Below are positions 1-10,930 of a DNA stretch of 64,000 bases, piece by piece. How positions within the stretch are numbered: position 1 is the stretch's first letter; the number at the start of each line of letters is the position of its first letter. Source of the DNA: Dentipellis sp. KUC8613 (lineage: Eukaryota; Basidiomycota; Agaricomycetes; Russulales; Hericiaceae); contig NSJX01000035.1 in NCBI GenBank assembly GCA_002286715.1, positions 124,001 to 188,000 of the forward strand, written 5' to 3'. The position numbers were made by a program, and so were the translations under genes. A model generated the notes under the pieces. The model was not told where the DNA came from. It made no database searches and saw only the letters and a program-made list of their open reading frames with translations.

Positions 1-819
1 CTCCTCGGCCGTGTGCGGCCACGGCGACGCCTTGTGCGCGATGAGGAGCTGCATGTGAGCCTGCATGAGCAGAGCCGCCGCGTGGGGAGGAGGAAGAGGG
101 GGGAAACGCACGGTGTCAGGATAGCGCACGGGCCTGCGGAACTTGACGTCGATGGACTTGAGGATGAACGAGATGCCCCTCGCGCTGAGCATCAGACTCG
201 CGCGCTCGGGCCCGATGCTCTTCCCCACCGCCGTGATCCACTTCATCCTCCCAGACTCAAAGAAGCGCACTACCACCCACCACCCGCCGTCAGCTCACAA
301 GTCCCCTCTGGAAAACAGACAGAACCCGCGCACGCACCGTATCGCACATTATTGACATGCCTACCGCACGCGGTCAGCACGACTCTCCCCGCAAGCAGCA
401 GCAGGACTCACTGAAACGCGTCATGGTCGCCCCATACGATCGGCTGCTCCCAGAAGCTCGCCGTGTCGTACCCCTTCGCGGCGAGCTTCGCCTTCGCCTC
501 GCGCGCGACCGCCTGCATCGCGTCTGCCTCCGCCGCGAACGCATCGTCCTCAGGCGCGTCGGGCGAGGCGGGCCCTACGGCGCCCGGGGGGAGGTGGAAT
601 GGCGATGAGGGGTCGCGGAAGGCTGCTTGCAGCTCCTATTGTGGTGACATCGGCCGTGCGTGAGACGCATGGATATGGGCATGTTGCGCAGTGGCTGCGT
701 GAAACATGGCAGGGGCGCACCTTTATAGATGAGAGTGAACGGAGATGCGGATGCGGGGAAAGCACCGCCCGTGCTCGGACTCTCGATCCCGTCGCCAATG
801 CACGCTTGAGCGACTGCAT
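1..819 (-). CDS. 4HBT-like (thioesterase fold) protein, 3'-truncated by window edge
   Basis: Minus strand, exons 819-721, 635-412, 360-338, 269-112 and 48-1 (partial). The joined product starts MQSLKRALATGSRVRARAVL, an Arg-rich, acid-free leader compatible with mitochondrial import. It then carries WGDHDAFQHVNNVRYVRFFE at about residues 101-120, which matches the active-site helix region of hotdog-fold 4HBT_2 thioesterases (usual form WGDMDAFGHVNN), and later PDTLLIAHK. Expected role is hydrolysis of acyl-CoA or related thioesters; the substrate cannot be read from sequence. The third exon is only 23 bp and holds HVNN, so all four introns must be spliced precisely. The C-terminal part lies beyond base 1. 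The ATG at 819 is the first in frame with the exon-1 donor at 720. Family assignment is good; mitochondrial location is inference. Confidence 0.82.
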
Positions 820-1844
820 CGTTACTCGAGTTCTAGATGATTACTTGATACTTCACCGATCTAGTCTGCGGACTCCTAGATTAGTATGAGGATATAGTGA
901 AGTAGGCCGAGAGGTAGTAACCTATGGTATGCGGCTTGAGGCCGGGATGAGCATGGTACTTCGTCAACGCCCGGTCGGGAGTCGGGTATTGCTGAGCCTG
1001 CCCGAGCCTGCTTACTTTACACGTGCAGGACGCGCTTGTGGCGGCGCCGCGCGACAGTATTCTTCCTCCTCCTCCGCTGCTGTCTGTCAATTTCTCAAGA
1101 TGAATTTGGTGGCACGGCACGCTCTCGTGCGGACCCTCAGATGAAGCTACGATTTTTTGGGACACGTTGTAACACTCAAGACAGACTTTTGACGTCTTGC
1201 CAGCAATCGCGGTCCGATGAATTGCAGGCCATGCGCCATCCTCTCTGTCCTGCAATGTGCATCTCTAGGGCCTCAAGGCCTCGCGAAGCGTAATGGGTCG
1301 GATGGACGATGTGTCCACGCTCTCTACATATGTTCTGCGGGTACCGGTTCTTTCGATTGACCGCGATCTCGGTATATCCCTATTTGACGCCTGCTGACGG
1401 GGAATTGCAGGTCACTTTGTCAGACTGCGCAGCCGGGTCATGGGGTGCTCGATTCTAACAGTCGTGAGTATCGCAGCCCGCCGGCAATCTTTTGGACCTT
1501 CTCCCGCTGTATTCTTTTGGCATTCTTGTCAGCAAACGCTCCCAAAAGTGTAGTATCCACCGCGCATCCGCGCACCGAACTCGGCGTCGCCCGAGGTGGT
1601 ATGTAGTGTTCGCCGACGCTGCTTCTGTCGCACCTCAGACTTCACCATGACGCATGCTACTGAAAACTGGAACATACTACGAGCGAGGACTTGTAATTCC
1701 CGATACCGCAGTGCCACCGTACACTCTTGGCCATTGAGTCGCCTCCAAGGGCGTAGTACAGTTGGGCGCGCCCGACGACGTCTTGTCAGCCCTCGCTGAC
1801 CTAGACTGCACGCTCTCATACCCAGGACCTAAGTCGACGAAAGG
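820..1844. other. Intergenic, no supported gene
   Basis: Divergent upstream region between the thioesterase and the first NmrA gene. The short open frames here have no start context, intron logic or recognisable motifs. I see no repeat or RNA gene. Confidence 0.6.
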
Positions 1845-1852
1845 TATAAATA
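1845..1852 (+). promoter_or_regulatory. TATA box of first NmrA-like gene
   Basis: TATAAATA, 112 bp before the ATG at 1964. A pyrimidine-rich stretch rich in TCTC and CTCATC follows, which is usual for fungal core promoters. The paralog downstream has a similarly placed TATA box. Confidence 0.6.
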
Positions 1853-1963
1853 TGGACGACAGCGTTTGGGGAGAGCATCATCTCGGTCACTGTCTCGTCT
1901 TCCTCACTGTTCCCAATACCTAATACCCCGCACTCATCTCCACAACTCTATCAGCCTAATAAC

Positions 1964-3023
1964 ATGACGCCCTTCAAGAGCTTCGCCATCGCAGGAATCG
2001 GCAGTGTCGGTGCGCCTCTCGCTGAGGAACTCCTCAAGCAGAGGGGTGCGGGCAAAGTGAGGGAGGTTGTCCTCCTCACGCGTTCGGTATGCACCTCCCT
2101 TCATACCTTCCATCCACAATTTCACTGAGTATGCTATCTTTACAGCTCTCCCAGTCGAGCAACAACAAGACCTTAGAACGACTTGCATCGCATGGCGCCA
2201 GAATCGCAGAGGTCGACTATGCATCCGAAGAGAGCATCATCGCGGCGCTGCACGGCGTGACAGTCGTAATCTCGACTGTCTCGCATATGCAACTGCATGT
2301 CCAGCCCACCCTCGCCACCGCCGCGAAGAAGGCCGGCGTGCGCCTCTTCGTGCCGTCTGAGTACGGCGACCCGACGGACGTTGCGGAGACCGGCGTGCTC
2401 AAGGTCAAGAGGGACTTCCATGCGACGCTGCGAGAGCTTGACTTGCCTTACCTTCTGACTTTCACTGGACCGTTGACGGACTTCATCCTTGTCCCGTGAG
2501 TCTCCCAGCTTTAACTTTCGCGTCCGAATTATGCGGGGCTCATGGAATTACCATGCAGATACTTCCATATCGACTTCGAGAATGGGACAGCTACGGTCGG
2601 CGGGGACGGCAACGCCGCCAACTCCTTCACCTACATCCCCGACCTCGCGCGATTCCTCGCATACGTCCTGACGCATCTCACTCCTGACCAACTATACTGG
2701 AAGACGCTCCGCATTGAGGGGGATCGCATCGTGAGGACTATCCGCACTCCGCCACCTTCATCAGTGCTAATTTAATCATCCTCTAGTCCTTCAACGAGAT
2801 CTTCAAGCAGTACACCGCGAAGACCGGCAAGAAGATCGCAGTCTCATACCAGTCGCTCCCTGAGCTCCAGGCGGCGCTGAAGGCCAACCCCTACGACGTC
2901 GCGAGCTACCTGAGTTCTGAGTGGGCGCAGGGCGGAGGTCTGGTCGGGAAGTCAGAGGAACTGTCCAACGGGTTGTATCCTGACTGGAACCCGAAGAAGG
3001 TGATCGATGTTATCACTCAGTGA
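1964..3023 (+). CDS. NmrA-like / isoflavone reductase-like NAD(P)-binding protein, copy 1
   Basis: Exons 1964-2086, 2155-2495, 2559-2730 and 2787-3023 give 290 aa. The N-terminus MTPFKSFAIAGIGSVGAPLA carries a GxGxxG dinucleotide-binding loop at residues 11-16. VRLFVPSEYGDPTD is typical of the NmrA / isoflavone-reductase branch of atypical short-chain dehydrogenases, followed by YLLTFTGP, the FENG-TATVGGDG segment and a C-terminal LYPDWNPKKVID. Members reduce small aromatic or phenolic substrates with NADPH or act as redox sensors; the substrate is unknown. Exon lengths (123/341/172/237) are identical to the neighbour at 3760, so the two are recent tandem duplicates. The intron-1 acceptor is placed before TCGAGCAAC by comparison with that copy. 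Confidence 0.85.
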
Positions 3024-3665
3024 AGGCACATACTACAGCTTGGATGCGGACGACCTAGAGAGAGCTTGCACCTACTTACCTAGGGAAGAAGGGTAGTATA
3101 TTATGTCTATGATCACCTGACTTACGCGTGCCTCATGGCTTCGACTCGGAATCATGCCCCCGGGCCTTTGGCACGTTGTCGTTTCATTTCAAGTCGCCCA
3201 TCGCGTCCCCCGTTCATAAAATAACGAATCAAGTACAGGATGCAAGAATGAGCCTTGTGTCTGGCTCATATACAATTGCAACGTCAGTATGTTCTTCCTT
3301 CTATGCATGTCTTCAAAAGTGCTGACAGCGCAATAGCTTCCGTACTGCTCCTTTGTCAGACCGCGGTTCAGGATAGACCCGTTGCATGGAATGCTCTGTT
3401 GTCAGCATACTTGTCCGCCGCTGTGCCCTTTGCTCGACCGAGTCAGCTCCCGCAAATGCAGCTGGCGTCTGCTGCAGCGTCACGGTGCCATGTGGTTCTG
3501 CAGGGGACCGTCAGCGAGCGCTCTCGTGTAGCGCCTGCACACTATCGCGACCCGTTCGGATACCCTTTGCTATGCGCGTTGCGCGACGTTTGTGCTTAGC
3601 AACACCACACCGGCTCCTACTGACACGAACTGGATGCTGCAGCGAAGACTGAGACCCATGGAGGG
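3024..3665. other. Intergenic spacer between tandem NmrA genes
   Basis: Holds the 3' end of copy 1 and the upstream region of copy 2. Open frames here overlap each other and carry no motif. No separate gene seen. Confidence 0.6.
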
Positions 3666-3673
3666 TATAAATG
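3666..3673 (+). promoter_or_regulatory. TATA box of second NmrA-like gene
   Basis: TATAAATG, 87 bp before the ATG at 3760, in the context GAGGGTATAAATG. Confidence 0.55.
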
Positions 3674-3759
3674 TAGGGAGTTGTTGGCGTTGAAAGCAGC
3701 ATCCCAATTTTCTTCTCTATTCTCACATACGCACCCTTGTCACCTTCATCACAGCTAGA

Positions 3760-4814
3760 ATGTCGTCTTTCAAGACCTTTGCTATTGCTGGTGTCGGCAA
3801 TGTCGGTGTCCATATCGCTGAGGAGCTGCTCAAGAAACAGCAGGCAGGCGTAGTGACGGATCTAGTCATCTTGTCGCGTTCGGTATACACACTATCTTCT
3901 ATCATCTCCGCTTTCAGAACTATACTAATTGTGCTTGCCCTCACACAGTCAAGCAAGAACGAGAGCGCGGAGAAACTCGTATCTCAAGGCGCTAGAATCG
4001 CTTCCGTAGACTACACCTCGGAAGCCAGCCTCATCTCCGCGCTTCAAGGCATAGACGTAGTCATTTCCACCGTGTCGCACCACCAGCTCGATATTCAGCC
4101 GCTCCTTACCTTCGCTGCGAAGGAGGCGGGCGTGCGCCTCTTCGTGCCGTCCGAGTTCGGCAACCCGTCTGACGACGCGGAAGGCGGCCTGCTCATGGCT
4201 AAGAAGCAAGTGCAGCTGAAGCTGAAGGAGCTCGACCTTCCATACCTGCTGGCCTTCACGGGACCATCTCCCGGCTTTGTCCTCTCTCCGTGAGTCGTGT
4301 GATGTGATTCTATAGACGCGCGCAGCTGATGTGAACGGTGATTACGCTACAGGGAGTTCCATGTCGACTTCGAGAACGGGAAGGCCACGGTTGGAGGAGA
4401 CGGAAACGCTCTAATCTCCTTCACATCTATGCCGGACATGGGATCGTTCCTTGCGTACGTCCTGACGACTTTACCGCCCGACCAGTTGAACTGGAGGATA
4501 CTTCGTATTGAGGGAGAGCGCATCGTAAGCCAGTCCCATCAAACAACTCCCTGTACTCGTACTGACGTCTCTCGCAGTCCTTCAGCGAGATCTTCAGGCA
4601 ATACACTGCGAAGACCGGGAAGAAGATTGTCGTTACGTACCAGACGCTGAACGAGCTCGAGGCCGTACTCGAGGCCAATCCGCATGACTTTCCCAGTTAC
4701 ATCCATTGGACGTGGGCACAAGGCGGAGGCGTAGTTGGGAAGCCCGAAGAGTTGACTAATGGGTTGTATCCAGACTGGAACCCGAAGAAGGTGATTGATG
4801 TCATCGCTCCGTGA
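3760..4814 (+). CDS. NmrA-like / isoflavone reductase-like NAD(P)-binding protein, copy 2
   Basis: Exons 3760-3882, 3949-4289, 4353-4524 and 4578-4814 give 290 aa. The Rossmann loop is GVGNVG at residues 11-16, and VRLFVPSEFGNPSD, YLLAFTGP and the C-terminal LYPDWNPKKVID are all present. The first intron (66 bp) has no stop and is a multiple of three, so an unspliced reading runs through it; comparison with copy 1 shows it should be removed. All exon lengths match copy 1 exactly while the introns differ, as expected for a duplicated gene pair under coding constraint. Both copies look functional. Role presumed reductase of a small molecule; pathway unknown. Confidence 0.85.
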
Positions 4815-5109
4815 GGTGCTCCGACACTGTATGAAGTTTTATTCAGTTCTACTTACGACGAAAGTCGATTACTTATGCTATGTGAATAGCATATAGATCC
4901 TCGTAGAATCCAACGTATGTCACTCATCCGAACCTTGGCGTTAGTAGACTGAAGCAGCCGGGATAAAGATACAATGCGGAAGACAAATGAAATAAATAAG
5001 GATCATAGAGTCGGAGCGCACATACAACATTTCCGGAAATACGATGCACAGATGAACGAACAGACGAAGCTACTTGCGGGACATGAATGGAAGGTGTAAA
5101 GTACTCCTT

Positions 5110-6059
5110 CTATAATGAAAAATACGATGAGGTCACGCACACCGAGGCGAGGAGTGCCACTAACCTAGAAGTCTTCGCTGCCTCTCCATCGTCTCCACCA
5201 GAAGCAGGCACCTCGCTCTCCGTGACTGACCAAGGCGGCAGCGCATCCTCAAGCGGAGGCAACTCGTCGTTACCCCTCAGACCCGTCGACGTCTGCGTCT
5301 CCTTCACCGAAACGAGGCGGAAGAGCGGATAGTAATTGCGAGTACCCTCCTTGCCGACCTTCGCCTTGAAGTTGCCCGTCGCGGTGCTGCGCACCCACTT
5401 CGCATCCACGTTGCCACCGGGGGCACCCGGAGTGGGGGCGTCCGCGCTAAGGCCAATCGCGATGCTCTTCGTGGTCGGCGAGGACAGGTAGCGCACGTAT
5501 GACGAACAACGATGGACCTCGGAGACGATTACGAAACCGCGCATGCGCTCGTCATTGAGCAGCCTCCGGAGGCTGCCTGGCGGATCGATCGTCGTGATCG
5601 TCTCATCCTGCATCGTAAGGACGGCGCCCGCGCCAGACGTAAACTTGAATGCGCCTTTGACCTTGCACGAGGCAAACCCCGGCACTTTGCTGTATGCGAA
5701 GCGGGTAAATTTGAGACGCATGAAGACGGTATGCACTGGATGACGACGTACCCTGACGCCTCCGCAGAGAAATCAGTCTCTTCGGCATTATCAGATGTAA
5801 CCCATGTGACCCCTTCGACGGCGTCTGGCCCGTGTTCGACCGATTGTGGAATGTCGAACTCCTCGGCCAATTTGCTCTTGAAGATGTTTCCCTCCTTCAG
5901 GAAGATGCCCTTCTTGCGCCACCAAGCCCACCACCTGACATGCCCCTGCGTAACGCGGCCATAGTCTCCTGCTTCGACGGCAACTTCGGGGTCCCAGCTG
6001 CCGTACTTGTTGGATGCGCGGAAGATGAGGTCGATGTACTGGCGCTGGCTGTCGGCCAT
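5110..6059 (-). CDS. Hypothetical protein, basidiomycete style, 295 aa
   Basis: Minus strand, exons 6059-5752 and 5689-5110 with a 62-bp intron. I chose ATG 6059 (MADSQRQYIDLIFRASNKYG) because it sits just after a plausible leader and keeps the frame; an in-frame extension upstream is possible. The protein has no signal peptide or membrane span. Notable features are WDPEVAVEAGDYGRVTQGHV, a Trp cluster RWWAWWRKKGIFLKEGNIF, and a later VIVSEVHRCSSYVRYLSSPT. The VxxGDYG...GxxxxEGNI pattern recurs in hypothetical proteins of mushrooms as I remember them, but I know no function. The C-terminus (after about residue 190) is acidic and low-complexity in part. Convergent with NmrA copy 2, whose stop lies 296 bp away. 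Confidence 0.72.
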
Positions 6060-9027
6060 AGAGGTAGAAGAGGAGGCGGACGGGACCTGCAGGACCACGC
6101 TGGGTGGCTGATATATGTAGCAAACCACATGCTAACACGCGCAGTTCACGGAGTTCCAAGCGAGAGCCTCGACGCCAATGCACGTAATCCGTCGTGCTCA
6201 AGGGTGTTTAGTATGCGCTTGCTTACTTCTGTGCATCTACACTCGACCGCCTCACGTATCGTCGATTAATGTGAGCGATGCCCTCCCAAATAAAAGGCGC
6301 CGAGAAGCAGCAAGAAAATGAAACTTCCCTTGCTTGGGACAATGACCGGCGCTAAGGAAAACATGTTATCGACACCGATCGCCGAGCCCGCGCCCAAGTT
6401 CCGAGCTGGGCAAAGTTCCACGGAGTCACTAGAGATATGGCGTTCCCGGCGTCGAGCAGAGCAGCAGAGGGGAGGAGCAACGCGAGGGTATTAGAGCCAT
6501 TGCTTAGCGCGAGGCAGCCGGCAGGGGCCAAGACGCTATAAGTACTTCATACGAAAGTGCAGAGGTCTAGGAGATACCTCTCACACGAGAATTAGAGCCG
6601 GCTTAAAAGCGCCTCGTCACGACCATCACCAAAAAGCTCGCACGCAGCTCCACGCGTGTGAAAGACAGGCTGAGGGGGCGTGTCTCGGTAGAAGACCCGA
6701 GAGATAGATGTTCTACTTCCGCATCGACTTATACCACGTATGAGAACAACATCTTTCTTGGCATGGCCTTGGGGAATCTTGGTTGATACTTTGCTGACAT
6801 GCGACGCCTGGAGGTTTCCTCGAGTATATGGAAAGTATAGGACCTGGCGAAGAGAAAACGTTCAGACCCATTCGCCATCCAGGGGACAATAAGCGCATAG
6901 TCGCGTGCTGAATATGAGCATTCCTAGTATTCCTAAACCTGGTTTAAGAGCATAAGGAGACACTCATCTGAAAGCTGAGCGCGGACGAGTTAGTCATCCC
7001 CTTTCATTGGATGATATAGGAATTCAATGAAGCTTTACAATGATAAGATCGCCACCGCCTATATTCAGTTTTGTCGGCGCAGCAGGACTCACCAAAAGGA
7101 CAATATCACCCTGCCGCCGGACACAAAGTCTAGATGAACCATCGCGCCATTCCGTCAATTCCCCGCCAAGCCACAACGAATAGAAGCGTCGGGATCTGTA
7201 CGACTTAGGCACCGAGGACGAGAAAAGGAGAAGCGTGAGCACATCCTTTGTAGTCGACAAAGAGATAAAACGCACCCTTGGCACCTCTGCTTTCTTGGCA
7301 TGCGTGCAGATGTCGAAACTGGAAGCTCGCTGGATGTTCGCTGTGAAGCAACGTTGAGTACGACTGGGAATGGTATATCTCGGGAAGTGTCCTAGATAGT
7401 CGACGACTAGACGTAGAGGTGAAGACATCGAGGATAAGTGAAAGGGATGTCTGCACGAGATTGAGGGAGGTTATGGGCATCTTGGGTGGGTATCGAAATT
7501 TGCCTTGGAAGAAGTCCCAAAGGCAGGAAAGGGCGAAAGTGTTCAAGCAAGATGAGGGCATCACCGGGCTTAGAAACGCTATCCAACATGCCGCATGACA
7601 GTCACATGGCATGTCCCTGATGAAGATATCAGCGGTCGAAGTGCATGTCAACCTGCAGGGCGCAATCAATACAGTCGTCCATGCGTTTGTTCAAAGGTTA
7701 ACGCAGTTGGAAGAGAAGGTGAACTAGGAGCCGTTCCATACTTATCAGTTTGGATGCCATGTTGCTGCTGGCGGTACATGATCCATCTGTCCTGTGAAAG
7801 AACGTGACTACACGTGCGAGTATTTGGCTTCCCTGCATGAGTGAATAGAGCTCATGTTGCAACTGCGTTTCGATAGCGCGAAAGTTGGCAGGGGGCGACG
7901 ATAAAAATAACGGACATGATCCTCCTAGCTAGCATATCGTTCGAAGAACGTGCGCTGTGTCTGTCCCATCAGCAAGATAGTATGGAAGAAACGGCGCACG
8001 CGGTAACACTGTCAGCTTCAACCCGACTTCGTCACATGCAACAGTGTTCGACGTACCCTGAAATTTAGATATCGAACCAACAACAGAATCGCCGACCATT
8101 AGCGCCCCGTCATGGATACTGTCGATATCCTCTCAGCAGCTTCGGGACCCAGCGGATCACATGGACCTCTTCTTACCACTACTTTCTACGGCCTTTCCTT
8201 TGACCGACCCAAGCGCGCAGAACCATGTGGTGTCCAGGATTTCAAACCGCAACCTGCAGGAGAGGGTGGCCTGGTATTGATCGTAGTTCGATCGAAATAG
8301 AGATAAGCCTTGGACCATCTGGTTGCACGCAATTTGCAAGAATACCTTATGGCCGAAGGGCAAGACTGGGACGCTGGCGCTTACTATTTTCTGAGAACTC
8401 GGCAACCAGCTCAACTGCACAGCCACCGTGGTTCCACAGCTGAGCGTGTGAATACTTGCTTCGACCAACTCGCTTCTGCGACTGTGATTCCTCTCACACT
8501 CGCTCATCTACTGATTTGCTATGGCCAAACCGCATTATGAGCGTGATTTTGACTTATCACTGAAGGAAAGCGTCATCAGAGGTATGAAAGCCATCGAAAT
8601 TTCGCTTTACGGTAAAGCTAACCGCGTGGTTGACTGCACACGCGCTCCTCTCCGCGGCGCCGCCAGCCAGATAATGCCGGGCTTCAAGACGTCGGCGAAG
8701 CATCAGACATGTGCACATTAGATGCCATCGAGCATGTGGAAGACTGTCATATTCAATTCTCTCCCCGGAGAAGTGTCGCTGTGTTCCATACGCCTTTGCT
8801 ATGTTGCGAAGTAGTCGTCGGCTTCTAGCCAAAATTGCCGTGTACGATGCGGGGTTCGTATCATGTGGACAAAGAGAAGTATCGCATGTCGCTGCAGAAG
8901 GCCTGATGGACGTCTACTGAATGAAGTTGAGACCAGCGGTATCGCACCTCGTGATACATGGAGCACCACCTCATGCACCTACATTTCGAGAGGGATAACC
9001 TCGCAGCACTGGTCTCGCCCGTCGACG
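6060..9027. other. Gene-poor stretch of about 3 kb
   Basis: No reading frame could be assembled that has a start, consistent splice sites and a recognisable motif. The longest frames (minus 7669-7205, minus 7428-7024, minus 8507-8157) overlap each other in different frames and look non-coding. Base composition is lower in GC than the neighbouring genes. It may hold decayed sequence; I recognise none. Confidence 0.55.
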
Positions 9028-9034
9028 TATAAAA
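9028..9034 (+). promoter_or_regulatory. TATA box of aspartic protease
   Basis: TATAAAA, 93 bp before the ATG at 9127. Confidence 0.6.
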
Positions 9035-9126
9035 TCCATGGCTCGTCGTCGACATTCAGCACCGGTAAACGGCCCTCATTCGAGTCCGCTCATCCAGTCC
9101 AGTCGCTTCTGCGTTCACTCGCCGAA

Positions 9127-10645
9127 ATGTACTTCTCCGCCGCCTTCGTTCTCGCAGCTCTCCCTTTCCTCGCCGCCGCGAGCCCTCTTGTAGAGACGGC
9201 TCCTCGCGCTGAGCGGGCTGTCCCGATCACCAAGCGCGCACTGTACCGTCGCGCTGACGGGACGGTCAATGCTACGCTCATCCAGAGCAACATTAACCGC
9301 TCGGTTGCGTACGTATCTAAACTCTAGCCGACTCGGCATCAACCACTCACGCACAAATCATTTTCAGGAAAATCCGCAGGGGTTTCGAGATCTACGAGAG
9401 GAACACTGGCTCAGTGCATCCCTTGGCGTCTGGCCTGAGGCATGCCAAGCGTGCGACTGGTAGCGACCCGCTCACCGACGATGAGGCCCAGCTCTGGTAC
9501 GGCACGATCAGCGTCGGTACCCCAGCCAAGAAGTACACTGGTATGCGATTTCGCCTTTATTATATCGAAAGTGGGGCTTACATTGCCTTCAGTCGATTTC
9601 GACACCGGCTCCAGCGACCTTTTCCTTCCTGGCCCCTCGTGCTCCTCGAACTGCCAGGGCCACACGAAGTACCAGCCAAGCTCGAGCTCGACTGCTAAGA
9701 GCCTGGGCAAGTCGTACAAGCTCACGTACGGCGACGGCTCTTCCGTCAGCGGCACGCAATACCAGGATACCGTGTCCATTGCTGGCCTGACTGTCAGTGT
9801 TATTTCTTGAATTCAGATTTGCAAACGCTGATTGTATTCACAACATAGGCCACCAAGCAAACCCTCGGTGCTTCCACCTCCTACTCCACCGGCTTCGCTT
9901 CGGACCAGTTCCCCGCTGATGGTCTCATGGGCATGGCCTTCGAGTCGCTCTCCGACTACAAGGCCAACCCTCCCTTCCAGAGCTTCATCGCGCAGGGCCA
10001 GGTGACCGACTCCGTCTTCGGGTTCAAGTTCGCCGAGAGCGGGTCCGAGCTGTACCTCGGTGGCACCAACAGCGACCTGTACACCGGCAGCTTCACCTGG
10101 GTCCCCGTGACTGAGGCGGCGTACTGGCAGGTTCAGCTCGGCGGTCTTGCCGTCAACGGCAAGAGCGCGCTGAGGAGCACTGCCGCGATCATTGACACTG
10201 GCACCACCCAGATTGTCGGCGACCCGACGACCGTCAAGCAGATCTACAGCCAGATCCCTGGCTCAAAGTCTGCTCCCCAGTACGGCGACGGCATCTACAC
10301 CAGTATGTTCTCTATGAGTTTATTGAAGAAAAGTAGCTGATACGGATGTATTTGCAGTTCCTTGCAGCTTCAACACCCCCATTAGCCTCACGTTCTCGGG
10401 CAAGACCTTCCAGGTCGACCCCTCTACGTTCAACATCGGCGAGGTTTCCTCTGGAACCTGCATTGGTGGTCTCGGAGCTGATGCCCAGATCAGCGAAGGT
10501 GCGTCGACCCTAATTCTTGATACATCTCTGGATGATACTAACACTATGCTCAGAGTTCTGGATCGTTGGCGATGTCTTCCTGACCAATGTCTACACCGCA
10601 TTCGACGTCGGCAACAACCGCGTCGGCTTCGCTGCGCTCGCCTAA
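9127..10645 (+). CDS. Secreted pepsin-like aspartic protease (family A1, polyporopepsin type)
   Basis: Exons 9127-9308, 9368-9540, 9593-9792, 9849-10302, 10358-10498 and 10554-10645 give 413 aa. It starts with a signal peptide ([20 protein letters not shown]) and a basic propeptide with a KR site. The mature enzyme has both catalytic aspartates: [11 protein letters not shown] (Asp122) and IIDTGTTQI (Asp301). The flap region YGDGSSVSG, the first Cys pair SCSSNC and a second pair around IPCSFN and SGTCIGG are present. These are the full set for an active A1 endopeptidase secreted to digest external protein. Length fits the family. Introns are 52-59 bp. Confidence 0.93.
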
Positions 10646-10930
10646 TCAACTTCGCGCAGAAACAGAAATTCCACGAAGGTCCCCGCGCGTTATTTATGAT
10701 AAGTATGGTGACGGACCGCACGTTTTCCATCACACGCTCCTTCAAGGATTGTAACGGATATTTCGCATGGTCGTGTTGTTATACCATCAGTTGTCTGTAG
10801 CACTGTATCATCGATTCCCCAACGAATGCATCACTTATTTTGTTTGTAACACTTCGCGCGATCGCTGAGAAAGGCCAGGCTGATAAACATAACAGGACGA
10901 AATCTACTTGACATTCTATCATGGACGCAA

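Noticed and set aside
881..1255. 124-aa minus-strand frame
   Set aside because: Composition is like random sequence; no motif and no flanking exon.
7024..7669. Two overlapping minus-strand frames of 134 and 154 aa
   Set aside because: They overlap in different frames, show no recognisable motif, and no pair of splice sites joins them sensibly.
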